Shown here: piece by piece, positions 25,967-34,584 of the stretch
How the letters are laid out: the number at the start of each line of letters is the position of its first letter
Numbering within the stretch: position 1 is the stretch's first letter
Assembly (NCBI GenBank): GCA_050260055.1
Contig: JBLNBO010000042.1
Span: forward strand, 30,546 to 94,545
Reading direction: 5' to 3'
From: JBLMYQ01 sp050260055
GTDB taxonomy: Bacteria > Bacillota > Clostridia > Acetivibrionales > UBA4821
Length of the DNA: 64,000 bases
Position numbers and translations under genes: made by a program
The notes under the pieces: model-generated
Told to the model about the DNA's origin: nothing
Database searches by the model: none
What the model saw: the letters and a program-made list of their open reading frames with translations, nothing else

Positions 25967-27430
25967 TTATAAGTTCGGTCTTTTCTTCTCTGCTCCTGTA
26001 TTCTGCTCATAAGTATATGCCGCCCTAAGCATGGTACTTTCATCAAAAGCCTTTCCTACCAATTGGAATCCTATTGGCAGACCCTTGCTGTCAAAACCGC
26101 AAGGTACTGAGATTCCAGGTAAGCCTGCAATATTTATAGAAACTGTACAAATATCAGCTAAATACATTTCTAAAGGATTCTCTGACTTCTCGCCAATTTT
26201 AAATGCTGTAGTTGGAGAAGTCGGGAACATTATTAAATCATATTTCTCAAGTACCTGATCAAAACTTCTTCTAATAAGAGTTTTAACCTGGAGTGCCTTC
26301 TTATAATATGCATCGTAATAACCAGCACTTAATGCATAGGTACCAAGCATAATCCTACGTTTAACTTCTGGTCCAAAGCCTTCGCTTCTTGATTTCTTAT
26401 ATAAGTCAATAAGATTGTTGAACTTTTCAGCTCTGTAACCATATTTCACACCGTCAAATCTTGCAAGGTTTGAGCTTGCCTCAGCTGAAGAAATGAGATA
26501 GTAAGCAGGCAGTGCATATTCTGCCATTGGAAGTGATACTTCTCCAATCTCTGCACCTAGATTCTTTAAAACTTCTACCGCATTAAGAACTGCTTTTTTA
26601 ACCTCATTATTTATGCCTTCTCCAAAATATTCTTTTGGCAAACCAATTTTAAGCCCTTTAACATTATTTTCAAGTGCTTTAGTGTAATCCGGATGATTCG
26701 TGTTTACTGACGTCGAATCAGCTGGGTCATATCCTGTAATTGTATTTAATACTAGTGCGCAGTCAGTAATATCTTTTGTTACTGGCCCAATTTGATCCAG
26801 CGAAGAAGCAAAAGCTATTAATCCATACCTTGAAACTGCACCATAAGTTGGCTTCAACCCAATTACGCCGCATAAAGATGCCGGTTGGCGAATCGAACCA
26901 CCTGTATCAGAACCTAAAGAGAAAACTGCTTCATCTGCTGAAACAGATGCTACAGAACCTCCGCTTGATCCTCCCGGTACACAGCTTAAATCCCAAGGAT
27001 TCTTTGTCTTCTTAAAAGCTGAATTCTCAGTTGACCCTCCCATAGCGAATTCATCCATATTCAATTTACCGAGCAATATAGCTTTTTCACCTTTTAATTT
27101 TTGGATAACTGTTGCGTCATATGGCGGAACAAAGTTTTGCAGTATTTTCGATGAACATGTTGTCAACAAATCCTTTGTACACATATTGTCTTTTATAGCC
27201 ATTGGTATACCAGCTAAAGCAGGCATTTCATCTCCGGCATCAAAACCTTTTTGTATTTCTTTAGCGTTATTAATTATTTCTGCTTCATCCAGAACCAGAT
27301 TATAAGCCTCAACCTTCGAATCAACCTTTTTTATTCTGTCTATGTAAGCTTTTGCAACCTCAGGTACGCTTGCTTTCTTTTCTCTAAACATATCTTTAAG
27401 TTCATGTGCTGTGTATTTATATAATTCCAC
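25967..27430 (-). CDS. gatA: Asp-tRNA(Asn)/Glu-tRNA(Gln) amidotransferase subunit A
   Basis: 487 residues from a GTG start preceded by TAGGAGGAA. Amidase-signature motifs are clear: GIPMAIKDN (catalytic Lys), PGGSSGGSVASV and GSDTGGSIRQPA (Ser-cisSer-Lys triad). It releases ammonia from Gln or Asn for GatB. A 275-bp spacer with a hairpin separates it from gatC. Confidence 0.95.
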   Translation of the reverse strand: MELYKYTAHELKDMFREKKASVPEVAKAYIDRIKKVDSKVEAYNLVLDEAEIINNAKEIQKGFDAGDEMPALAGIPMAIKDNMCTKDLLTTCSSKILQNFVPPYDATVIQKLKGEKAILLGKLNMDEFAMGGSTENSAFKKTKNPWDLSCVPGGSSGGSVASVSADEAVFSLGSDTGGSIRQPASLCGVIGLKPTYGAVSRYGLIAFASSLDQIGPVTKDITDCALVLNTITGYDPADSTSVNTNHPDYTKALENNVKGLKIGLPKEYFGEGINNEVKKAVLNAVEVLKNLGAEIGEVSLPMAEYALPAYYLISSAEASSNLARFDGVKYGYRAEKFNNLIDLYKKSRSEGFGPEVKRRIMLGTYALSAGYYDAYYKKALQVKTLIRRSFDQVLEKYDLIMFPTSPTTAFKIGEKSENPLEMYLADICTVSINIAGLPGISVPCGFDSKGLPIGFQLVGKAFDESTMLRAAYTYEQNTGAEKKRPNL

Positions 27431-27488
27431 TATGCTTCCTCCTATCAGAAAAACGTGATAAACTTCGTATTGCTATGTTACCCTTCGG

Positions 27489-27525
27489 GCTCGGAGCTCT
27501 CACATATATGATATATGTTCCGAGC
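27489..27525. repeat. Hairpin in the gatC-gatA spacer
   Basis: GCTCGGA (27489-27495) pairs with TCCGAGC (27519-27525) around an inner palindrome ACATATATgATATATGT. A second, looser inverted repeat (AAGCTT...GCGAAGCTT) lies nearby at 27659-27690. The spacer 27431-27705 contains no gene that I can support. Confidence 0.55.
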
Positions 27526-27705
27526 TTTTCACCTCGTGTGCCTTGCACTATTCATTTCTAACGTTTTTATGTTTATTATTCAAAAGGTTCAAAAAGCAAG
27601 TATTGCTAGAAAGAAGTAAAGGTTAAAAGCGGAGCATATTTTTATATGTGAGCATTTTAAGCTTTGCTTCTGACAACGCAAGGCGAAGCTTTTTGGGACT
27701 TTTGC

Positions 27706-27993
27706 CTATTCAACTACTTTGGGGACTTTTATACATCCATTTGCACTCTCCGGTGCATTTCTAATCATATCATCTACATCATAAGATGGTTTCACTTCAT
27801 CTTTTCTTAAAACATTTTTGATATCCAAAATATGTGCTGTAGGTTGTATACCTTCTGTTTCAACCTCGCTAAGCTTGTCCGCAAAATCAATTATTGCAGC
27901 TAAGTCTTTTATCATTTTTTCTTTTTCTTCTGGCGTTAATTCAAGACGTGCAAGATTGGCAACATGTTCAATCTCTTCAACCGTTAGCTTCAT
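27706..27993 (-). CDS. gatC: Asp-tRNA(Asn)/Glu-tRNA(Gln) amidotransferase subunit C
   Basis: 95 residues from the ATG at 27993 (AAAGGG about 12 nt upstream; the ATG at 28005 abuts the ribosome site). The conserved core LTVEEIEHVANLARLELTPE and C-terminal RNAPESANGCIKVPKVVE are present. GatC is the small linker that stabilises GatA-GatB. Confidence 0.95.
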   Translation of the reverse strand: MKLTVEEIEHVANLARLELTPEEKEKMIKDLAAIIDFADKLSEVETEGIQPTAHILDIKNVLRKDEVKPSYDVDDMIRNAPESANGCIKVPKVVE

Positions 27994-28149
27994 TGCATTT
28001 TTCATCCCTTTCTATTCTTTTAAGAAAAATTAAATGTAAATTTTCAATTGATTACATATTGAACCCATTTAATTATCGGTGTTCATTATATATTAATATA
28101 AATATTTTGGCAATTGCAAACAATCAATAAGTTTTAAATAATAGGTGAG

Positions 28150-28177
28150 TTTTTATAGGTCTATATACCTATAAAAA
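28150..28177. promoter_or_regulatory. AT-rich 11-bp inverted repeat in the gatC/YvyF-like divergent region
   Basis: Arms at 28150-28160 and 28167-28177 with a 6-nt loop lie between divergent genes. No T-run follows, so an operator is more likely than a terminator. Confidence 0.35.
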
Positions 28178-28255
28178 TTGGTTCTTGCAGTTTATTAATT
28201 ATTGCCAGTAATTGTTATATAATTAAATTAGAAGGATAAAAAAGGAGGAACCTTT

Positions 28256-28669
28256 ATGCATGCTTGTAATTGTGAAAGATGCGGGAAGCTTGTTATGTCG
28301 GAAGTAAGCTCCATATGCATTGATTGTATAGAAGATGAAGAAAGAGAATTTGATAGAATTAAAGAATATCTTAACGAAAATCCTTTTGCTACTGTTTTTC
28401 AAGTATCTGTATCATTGAATGTTTCATTTAAGAGTATTAAAAGATATTTAAGGGAAAATAAGTTGGAAATAATAGAAAGAGGCAACCAGAAAAATGAATT
28501 TCTAAGATGCCTAAAATGCGGAGCGCCGATTCAATGCGGCTGTTATTGTACAAAATGTGCTACAAGTGTACAAACAAACTCTATATCAGAAGAAAGACGT
28601 TTGCAGCATAGTTATCAAAGTTCTGATTCCAGAAAATCGACTATAGTATGCTCTAGAAAAGCAGTATAA
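28256..28669 (+). CDS. YvyF-like zinc-ribbon/HTH protein
   Basis: 137 residues. N-terminal CERCGK...CIDC zinc ribbon, a central helix-turn-helix-like segment (ENPFATVFQVSVSLNVSFKSIKRYLREN) and a second Cys cluster CLKCGAPIQCGCYCTKC. The layout resembles the YvyF/TIGR03826 flagellar-operon protein, but no flagellar gene is nearby. A GGAGGAA site precedes the ATG. Its stop is 8 bp from the convergent membrane-protein gene. Confidence 0.75.
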   Translation: MHACNCERCGKLVMSEVSSICIDCIEDEEREFDRIKEYLNENPFATVFQVSVSLNVSFKSIKRYLRENKLEIIERGNQKNEFLRCLKCGAPIQCGCYCTKCATSVQTNSISEERRLQHSYQSSDSRKSTIVCSRKAV

Positions 28670-28676
28670 TATAGTA

Positions 28677-29333
28677 TTAAGTTATCTCTTTTCTAAACCA
28701 GCTTGAAAATAACTTAGTAAAAAACAAATCATGCTTTTGTTTGATATACAAAAACCCAAAAATTGAAACAACGCCTGCGCCAACAGCATCAACAATTAAA
28801 TCAACCATTGTATCCACCAGCCCATCCTCGCCTGGGTTCCTAAATTTTTGCATATTTAATCCAAATATTCTATCCATTCCGAATTCATAGAACTCCCAAA
28901 TAACCCCTATGGTTAATGCAAAACAAAAGGCAAAAAGAACAATAAAAAACGGGCTTAAATTAACATTTTTGTCATACTGCTGATTTAGCATATATACAAA
29001 CATAAAGCCAATAATACCTAATATAAATCCCGATGTAGTGTGAAGCATAATATCCCACCACCAGAACCTATCATAGAAACCTCGTAGTTCTCCAAGAAAT
29101 TGTGCAGCAAATATAAATACTGTAATTATTATCTGCATCGAAGAAGGCAGATACACTCTAAAACGCTTTTCCAAAACATTAGGGTAAAATGTCAGCATTA
29201 AAGTTATTACTAGGACAAATAATCCGTCAAATCTTCCCGTGAATAAATATGCAACAATTGCAATTATAAGTATGGCTCTTATTGTCCAGCTTATAATTTC
29301 GTTCCATTTCTTTGGCATCCTGGCTTTTTGCAT
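28677..29333 (-). CDS. DUF2238/YjdF-like integral membrane protein
   Basis: 218 residues with about six membrane helices. Conserved-looking polar segments (WWWDIMLHTTSGFILG, WEFYEFGMDRIFGLNMQ, GLVDTMVDLIVDAVGA) fit the YjdF/DUF2238 family. Function is unknown. It follows the dpaA 3' fragment, where dpaB would usually be expected. Confidence 0.7.
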   Translation of the reverse strand: MQKARMPKKWNEIISWTIRAILIIAIVAYLFTGRFDGLFVLVITLMLTFYPNVLEKRFRVYLPSSMQIIITVFIFAAQFLGELRGFYDRFWWWDIMLHTTSGFILGIIGFMFVYMLNQQYDKNVNLSPFFIVLFAFCFALTIGVIWEFYEFGMDRIFGLNMQKFRNPGEDGLVDTMVDLIVDAVGAGVVSIFGFLYIKQKHDLFFTKLFSSWFRKEIT

Positions 29334-29435
29334 AACATCACTTCCTTATATGAAGATACCTATAATACTTCCATAATTATAATATATTATATTCACTTAC
29401 TTATAAAGACTATTAATCTTCGCCTATTTTTGTTT

Positions 29436-29915
29436 CTATTCAGAAATAATATTATATATTGTGTCCTTCATATATTTAGCTGCACTTACCGGAGCAACTT
29501 TTCCCGGAAGTGATAATGCCCATATGGTTTTCAAACCGACTTCTTTCGCTTTTTCAAAGTTTATTCCCCCTGGTTTTGATGCAAGGTCAATTATTAGAGC
29601 ATCTTTCTTAATGCTTTCAAGTTCTTTGACATCGAGGATAATATGTGGAACAGTATTAAATATTACATCAAAGTTATTTAAATAGTTTGAAATTTCAGAC
29701 ATTCTTATTGGCAAATATCCTGATGTTTCAATCCATGCCAGATCCGAATATTTACGGGCGGCTACTGATACTTTTGCCCCGATGCCTTGGAGCATTTTGG
29801 ACAATACTTTACCAATCCTCCCATAACCGAGAATTAAGATTTTTGAGTTGTGTAATGTTATTGGAAGTTCCTCCATTGCAATTTGTATTGCCCCTTCTGC
29901 CGTAGGTATTGCGTT
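29436..29915 (-). pseudogene. dpaA: 3' part of dipicolinate synthase subunit A gene, cut by the mobile element
   Basis: The frame translates to ENAIPTAEGAIQIAMEEL, then a Rossmann NAD-binding segment (ILILGYGRIGKVL) and the C-terminal half of DpaA/SpoVFA (FNTVPHIILD, IDLASKPGG, LPGKVAPVSAA). Full DpaA is about 290-300 residues; only about 160 remain. The homology stops near 29915, where the frame meets a TGA at 29925-29927 and a large serine recombinase gene overlaps on the same strand. No 5' half occurs in the window. Either the gene is dead, or it is rebuilt by excision in sporulating mother cells. Confidence 0.85.
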
Positions 29916-31483
29916 TTCGATAAATCACTATACTCTTCCTCTTGAAAATACACGTCTTTCTCGATATTGCAATTCAAAATAATCTTAAAATGATTACGAT
30001 TATAGACAACAATTTTATTTAATAGCTCTTTACAGACTTCCTCACTATAATCCTCTGCCTTTGCAAGTTTACTAATAGTATTTTTTATCCTTTTGCTTAA
30101 TTCTCTTTTTTCAGCATACTTTTCCTTTAGAGCTTTAATTTGTCTCAGATTTTCGTCAAGCTTCTCCAGCCGAACGTTATATTCATCATTCCTATCCTTG
30201 AATTCCGATTTTGAAATGGTTTCGTCGGAATACAAATCTATTAGCTTTTCTTTCTTCACTTTTATCTTATCAATTTGTGCAGCTATATCTTTTATTTGGT
30301 TATTATTATTAGTCTCTTCAATAACCTTAAAAATTGCCTTTTCAAGATTATTTATTATTTCATCCTTGTTCTTCAACACTTCATTTAATACTGATGTGAA
30401 AGCCTGCCTCAATACGACTTCATGAATAGATTTTGAACTGCATCCAACCTTATCCCCTGCTTTATTAACCTTCTCAGCACCGTATCTCATGCTTGTTCCG
30501 CATTGCCAGACTACCGTTTCGCAGCCCTTACCATAGTTCCATATCCTTCTTTTGTATTTTCCATCGCATATCCCGCATTCAATCCTTCCAGACCATGCGT
30601 ATCTATTGGAATACTTGGTATTTTCTTCTTTATATTTATTTCTTCTCGTAATTTCTTTTTGAACATCTTCAAAGACCTTTTTATCAATTATAGCTTCATG
30701 ATTTAACTCTTTAGTTATAAACTCCTCGTTTCCTTTGTTAGTCTTCCTTGAATGCGTAAGGAAATCTGTAGTAAGTTCTTTTCTCTGTTTAAGAGTACCT
30801 ATATATTTTTCATTTTTTAGTATTTTAAGAATTGTTGCATTGCTCCACCGTTTAGCTCCTCTTGGTGTTGGTATACCCCTATCCTCAAGCTCTTTACATA
30901 ATACATGAGTTCCCATACCATCTTCATAATACAGTTTAAATATAAGTTGTATTATCTTTGCTTCTTCCTCATTTATATATAGCTTCCCATCCTTGACGTT
31001 AAACCCATATATCCTGTTTCCAAAAACAACCCCTCTTTCCATTGCCCTTTTCTGTCCCCACTTAACCCTTTCAGAAGTCTTTCTGCTTTCTTCCTGGGCA
31101 ATACTCGCCATAATGGTTAATCTAAGCTCGCTGTCAGGATCAAGAGTATTTATATTATCGCTCATGAAAATAACAGCTACACCTATTGATTTAAGTTTCC
31201 TGGTATAATAAATGCTGTCTAGCGTGTTTCTGGCAAATCTGCTTATTTCCTTAGTTATTATAATATCAAACTTATTCTTCTCGGCATCTGCAATCATTTG
31301 TTTGAATCCGCTTCTCTTCTTTATGTTTGTCCCGCTAATACCTTCATCTACATATAAGCCAGCAAACTCCCAATCTTCGTTTCTATTTATATACTCCTCA
31401 AAATATCTTTTCTGGCTTTCAAGAGAATTTATTTGATCATCTTTATCAGTCGAAACCCTACAGTAAGCAGCAACTTTTTTCAT
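29858..31483 (-). CDS. Large serine recombinase (site-specific integrase)
   Basis: 541 residues from the ATG at 31483 (AAGGTGG upstream). Resolvase catalytic domain: AAYCRVSTDKDDQ (nucleophile Ser), ITKEISRFARN and ASIAQEESRKTSERVKWG. Then a recombinase domain, a zinc ribbon (CGICDGKYKRR, later C...C), a long coiled coil (about 390-480) and a C-terminal tail. It integrates and excises DNA between short att sites. The last seven or so codons are read out of frame through dpaA sequence, so integration itself created this 3' end. Confidence 0.93.
   Translation of the reverse strand: MKKVAAYCRVSTDKDDQINSLESQKRYFEEYINRNEDWEFAGLYVDEGISGTNIKKRSGFKQMIADAEKNKFDIIITKEISRFARNTLDSIYYTRKLKSIGVAVIFMSDNINTLDPDSELRLTIMASIAQEESRKTSERVKWGQKRAMERGVVFGNRIYGFNVKDGKLYINEEEAKIIQLIFKLYYEDGMGTHVLCKELEDRGIPTPRGAKRWSNATILKILKNEKYIGTLKQRKELTTDFLTHSRKTNKGNEEFITKELNHEAIIDKKVFEDVQKEITRRNKYKEENTKYSNRYAWSGRIECGICDGKYKRRIWNYGKGCETVVWQCGTSMRYGAEKVNKAGDKVGCSSKSIHEVVLRQAFTSVLNEVLKNKDEIINNLEKAIFKVIEETNNNNQIKDIAAQIDKIKVKKEKLIDLYSDETISKSEFKDRNDEYNVRLEKLDENLRQIKALKEKYAEKRELSKRIKNTISKLAKAEDYSEEVCKELLNKIVVYNRNHFKIILNCNIEKDVYFQEEEYSDLSKTQYLRQKGQYKLQWRNFQ
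29877..29930. other. Candidate recombinase attachment site (one end of element)
   Basis: Homology to the conserved IPTAEG segment of dpaA ends here and the recombinase frame continues across it. The crossover core cannot be fixed without the other end; the matching copy should sit at the end of the dpaA 5' half. Confidence 0.55.
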
Positions 31484-31551
31484 ATGCACCACCTTAATAC
31501 CATTTTCTATATTGTATTATACTGTTATCTATAATGCAATGTTTTAGGAAC

Positions 31552-31582
31552 AAAAAAACTCAATATTATTTAGTATTGAGTT
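31552..31582 (-). terminator. Terminator between the 61-codon gene and the recombinase
   Basis: Nine-bp arms (31557-31565, 31574-31582) are followed on the minus strand by seven T. The stem overlaps the stop codon of the small gene, so the recombinase needs its own promoter. Confidence 0.75.
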
Positions 31583-31767
31583 CAGAAACTATTAGCCGCT
31601 TCTTCTATTATAGCTATTTCCTTTATTTTATTTTTTGGGGTTAATAATTCTATACATCTATTCATTTGTTCTTCCGAAAGTAGGCTTTGCTTATGTAACT
31701 CTCTTATTATTCCAATCTGATATCGTAAAATAAAATCTTTATTTTCTTCTTCCATAAGCCTCACCAT
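31582..31767 (-). CDS. Small SHOCT-like protein next to the recombinase
   Basis: 61 residues, or 57 if the second Met (31755, GGTGAGG 3 nt before) is used. The middle (IGIIRELHKQSLLSEEQMNRCIELL) resembles short helical SHOCT-type oligomerisation segments. It sits between radC and the recombinase, a position often held by a recombination directionality factor, but nothing in the sequence proves that role. Confidence 0.6.
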   Translation of the reverse strand: MVRLMEEENKDFILRYQIGIIRELHKQSLLSEEQMNRCIELLTPKNKIKEIAIIEEAANSF

Positions 31768-31824
31768 AATTAGCTTATGAACTTATAAGATTGTCCTATT
31801 ACTAAAATATTAGGGTTATCCTTT

Positions 31825-32271
31825 TCAGAATAACCCTTTCTCTTTTAGGCTTGCATAACTTCCACTGTCACCTATAACTATATGATCCAGAACCTTAACT
31901 CCTAAGAGCTGCCCTGCCTCGTTCAAGCTCTTAGTTAGCCCAATATCGTCCTTGCTAGGCTGTACATCACCGCTCGGATGATTATGAAACAGTATTATTG
32001 AAGCTGCATTGTTCAAAAGAGCTTGCTGAAATACCTCTCTTGCTTCAACGACTGTCTGGTTCAGCCCACCAACTGCAATGATATGCAGTCCAGCGATTTT
32101 GTTCTTGGTCGTCAGGGTTATCAACCCGAATTTTTCTACCGGGGAGCTGCTTAGCTCAAACACTTTTTCTATTACATCGCATGCAATTCCAGGAGAGATT
32201 ACTGATTCCTCCAGAGAGTAGTTTATACTGCTTTCTTTGACAAGCTTTACTGTGTACCTGTTAATTCTCAT
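31825..32271 (-). CDS. radC: RadC/JAB-domain protein of the mobile element
   Basis: 148 residues from the ATG at 32271; the longer frame reads through leader DNA. The JAB/MPN metal motif is present: LLNNAASIILFHNHPSGDVQPSKDD, with VLDHIVIGDSGSYASLKEKG. RadC-like proteins are common on conjugative elements; the name is historic and the biochemical role is unsettled. Its leader carries one copy of a 130-bp repeat. Confidence 0.9.
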   Translation of the reverse strand: MRINRYTVKLVKESSINYSLEESVISPGIACDVIEKVFELSSSPVEKFGLITLTTKNKIAGLHIIAVGGLNQTVVEAREVFQQALLNNAASIILFHNHPSGDVQPSKDDIGLTKSLNEAGQLLGVKVLDHIVIGDSGSYASLKEKGLF

Positions 32272-32305
32272 TACGGTCACCCTTTCCTTTTTGTTGAAAG
32301 GGCAT

Positions 32306-32435
32306 AATTTTACGGAGTGAATTTCAAGTAACCGTGGAATAAATTGAAAAGCACAAGCTTGGTTCTGCTTATGCCGCGAAAGTACTTGCAAATTCTAATG
32401 GAGTAAAATTGTACAATGAAAAGAGATGGAAAAGG
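32306..32435. repeat. 130-bp direct repeat, copy 1 (leader of radC)
   Basis: Collinear, without gaps, with 40842-40971, offset 8536 bp; long identical stretches begin with TTTTACGGAGTGAATTTC and later GCCGCGAAAGTACTTGCAAA. Both copies lie just upstream of minus-strand genes. Both also keep a plus-strand reading frame (KLGSAYAAKVLANS...VKLYN), so a shared leader and a gene relic are both possible. Confidence 0.8.
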
Positions 32436-32712
32436 AGCTGATACAAAAACAGATTCCATATAATTTATGTTGAATCTGGTAATGTTTCTTTTTTAATCAA
32501 CGTTTCTCAGTCAAATAGTCTCTGATAACCTTCATATTAAAAACACTTAAAACATTTTAATTTTCATTTTAAAAAAGATATTTTTATCTTACTTATCAAA
32601 AAGCGGAGCATTTGAGGATTACCCCTTCGGTTCTGACCCACTTGTTATAAAAATGAGTTTTAAAATGTTTGCACTTATTACAGAGAAAAATAAAAAGATT
32701 ATATCTCATTAA
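32436..32712. other. Spacer upstream of radC and downstream of the defence-like operon
   Basis: With copy 1 of the repeat this makes a gene-free gap of 441 bp (32272-32712). Beyond the repeat I see AT-rich sequence without a clear gene or hairpin. Confidence 0.4.
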
Positions 32713-34584
32713 TTAGTCCTCCTCGTCATTCAACTTGTGCAATTCTGATTCAGCATCATCTCGAGTTATTTTATAGTATTCCAGCAAAGATAAAATATCA
32801 ATATCTGTCGTTTTTAGTGAAAGATCGTTAAAATCATTAGCATGAATAATTTCTTTTGCTGTTTGAAGCTTATCATTGGGCAATGAGTTAAAAGTTTCCC
32901 ACCATTTATCTGTCAGGCCATTATCACGATAATAATATCTATAAATAATCATAGCTTCAGGCATATATAAGATTTTTTCAAACTCTTGCTCGTCCCTTCC
33001 AAAGGCAGCTTCAAAAAAGGACTTTCCTCGTCCAATCTTGCCTTTTGTTGAATTAAGAACTGCCTGAACGGATCGGATGAATTTTCTATTCCAATGTTTA
33101 CCCATAAATGTACGATTTCTGAAATACTGCGGGTCCTGTATAGGATGGTATTTCATTGGAAAGGAATAAATTATTACGTCTAACTCTTCGCATAAGTCAA
33201 TGTTCAATTTTAATCTTTTGTATAAATCAACTGGTTCCTCGTTGTAGTTGTATAAAAGATAGTTAGACATATTTCTTATACCATATTGGGCTGCTAACCG
33301 AACAGCTCTTTCATAAACATTTCTTAGCTTCCACTCGTCAAATGCAATGCGTAATGGTCTAATTGGGATTTCGGCTAAGCGTGCCATTTTTTCTGGTGTC
33401 AGTAATCGTGCATCCACACCTTGATTAAAATCCACATATCTTGCTTTTGGAATTACATTATGATATTTTTCAAAAATCGGGGCGAAAAACTCATCTGTAT
33501 TCAATATTGCAGTTTTGCTGGCAGTTTCAACAGTTAAAAGTTTATTATTGTATAGGACCTCATAAATTTTAGGCTTCATTTCTTCACTACACCTTTTATA
33601 AAGCCATTTATACAGTTTAACGATACTATTTATGTGTCCACGGTAATTCATCTCCTGATTTCGCAAATCTCGAATTAAGATAGCATAATGATTAGGTTCG
33701 ATATATGTCGCTCCTGTATGAAAACCGCAAGCTATTATTTCATCAATAATTTCGTTAAATCTCTCTGAAGCCAAGACATTATTATCTAATAGGAGTAAGT
33801 TCCTTTTTTCCCCATAATTTTGATTTACATATTCTATTTGTTGTTGAATTCCAATATAATCGTTATACTGAGGCTCAATTTTAGGCACCGCACAAAAAGG
33901 GCAGCGGTTTATGCACCCCCTTGTCATATAACCATAGTAGCCATTATTTTCTGGGTATATATAATTAATCTCATCCAAAATAGAATAGTCTAAAGGAAGA
34001 TGATCGATGATAATATTGTTATTATCATATTCGCCACCCTTATCTAGTAGTCCAATATGTGATTTAACACCCGTTTCTTTTTCAATTTGCTCTGGCACCA
34101 AAGATGCCGCAATTCCACCAACTTTAACTTGTGATATATCTTTACAAAGTTGTTTGAATGAATTTATTGTATCAATTGTTTTATCCCAGTAAAAAGTAAA
34201 AAGGGTTGTTATACAAATTCTATCCCATTTAGGATTATCCAAGTATTCTTTTTTATAATAATAAGAGCGATAATATTTTAAGTTTTCTGAAACTAAAGTA
34301 CTACTTGTAAGACCTGTCAATTTTTTGAATGAAGTTGAAAAACCTTTTCGTATATAATTAATAATATCTGATTTATGTTCTCCCCAACAAACAGTATTAT
34401 CATTGGCATAAAGTCGTTCAAGTAATTCTTCATAGATTTCAGTAATAATAAAATCTAAAAATTCCCCTTTAAAAAATCTCACCTCATCTCCAAGTCTTTT
34501 ATGATATGTAGAAATTTTCATGAGACCTATAGGAGGATATTTGTTTTTATAGTTTGGTTCAATTAGAAGTACTCTTCTTGCCAT
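32713..34584 (-). CDS. Radical SAM protein with B12-binding-like N-terminus, in a defence-like operon
   Basis: 623 residues. The N-terminus (RRVLLIEPNYKNKYPPIGLMKI) resembles the B12-binding/Rossmann half of BchE- or YgiQ-type radical SAM proteins. The cluster motif is RGCINRCPFCAVPK near residues 223-236, followed by a TIM-barrel-like region and a long, unrecognised C-terminus. The start overlaps the upstream GHKL gene by 26 bp, with GAGGAG before the ATG, so the two are co-translated. It is the last gene of an operon with GHKL ATPase, HerA-like and NurA-like genes. The substrate is unknown; nucleic-acid modification is an inference. Confidence 0.85.
   Translation of the reverse strand: MARRVLLIEPNYKNKYPPIGLMKISTYHKRLGDEVRFFKGEFLDFIITEIYEELLERLYANDNTVCWGEHKSDIINYIRKGFSTSFKKLTGLTSSTLVSENLKYYRSYYYKKEYLDNPKWDRICITTLFTFYWDKTIDTINSFKQLCKDISQVKVGGIAASLVPEQIEKETGVKSHIGLLDKGGEYDNNNIIIDHLPLDYSILDEINYIYPENNGYYGYMTRGCINRCPFCAVPKIEPQYNDYIGIQQQIEYVNQNYGEKRNLLLLDNNVLASERFNEIIDEIIACGFHTGATYIEPNHYAILIRDLRNQEMNYRGHINSIVKLYKWLYKRCSEEMKPKIYEVLYNNKLLTVETASKTAILNTDEFFAPIFEKYHNVIPKARYVDFNQGVDARLLTPEKMARLAEIPIRPLRIAFDEWKLRNVYERAVRLAAQYGIRNMSNYLLYNYNEEPVDLYKRLKLNIDLCEELDVIIYSFPMKYHPIQDPQYFRNRTFMGKHWNRKFIRSVQAVLNSTKGKIGRGKSFFEAAFGRDEQEFEKILYMPEAMIIYRYYYRDNGLTDKWWETFNSLPNDKLQTAKEIIHANDFNDLSLKTTDIDILSLLEYYKITRDDAESELHKLNDEED

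Noticed and set aside
28677..29435. dpaB next to the dpaA fragment
   Set aside because: The gene downstream of dpaA is a DUF2238-like membrane protein; no dipicolinate synthase B motif is present.
32713..34584. Viperin-like antiviral radical SAM protein
   Set aside because: The cluster motif context, B12-type N-terminus and length of 623 do not fit viperins.
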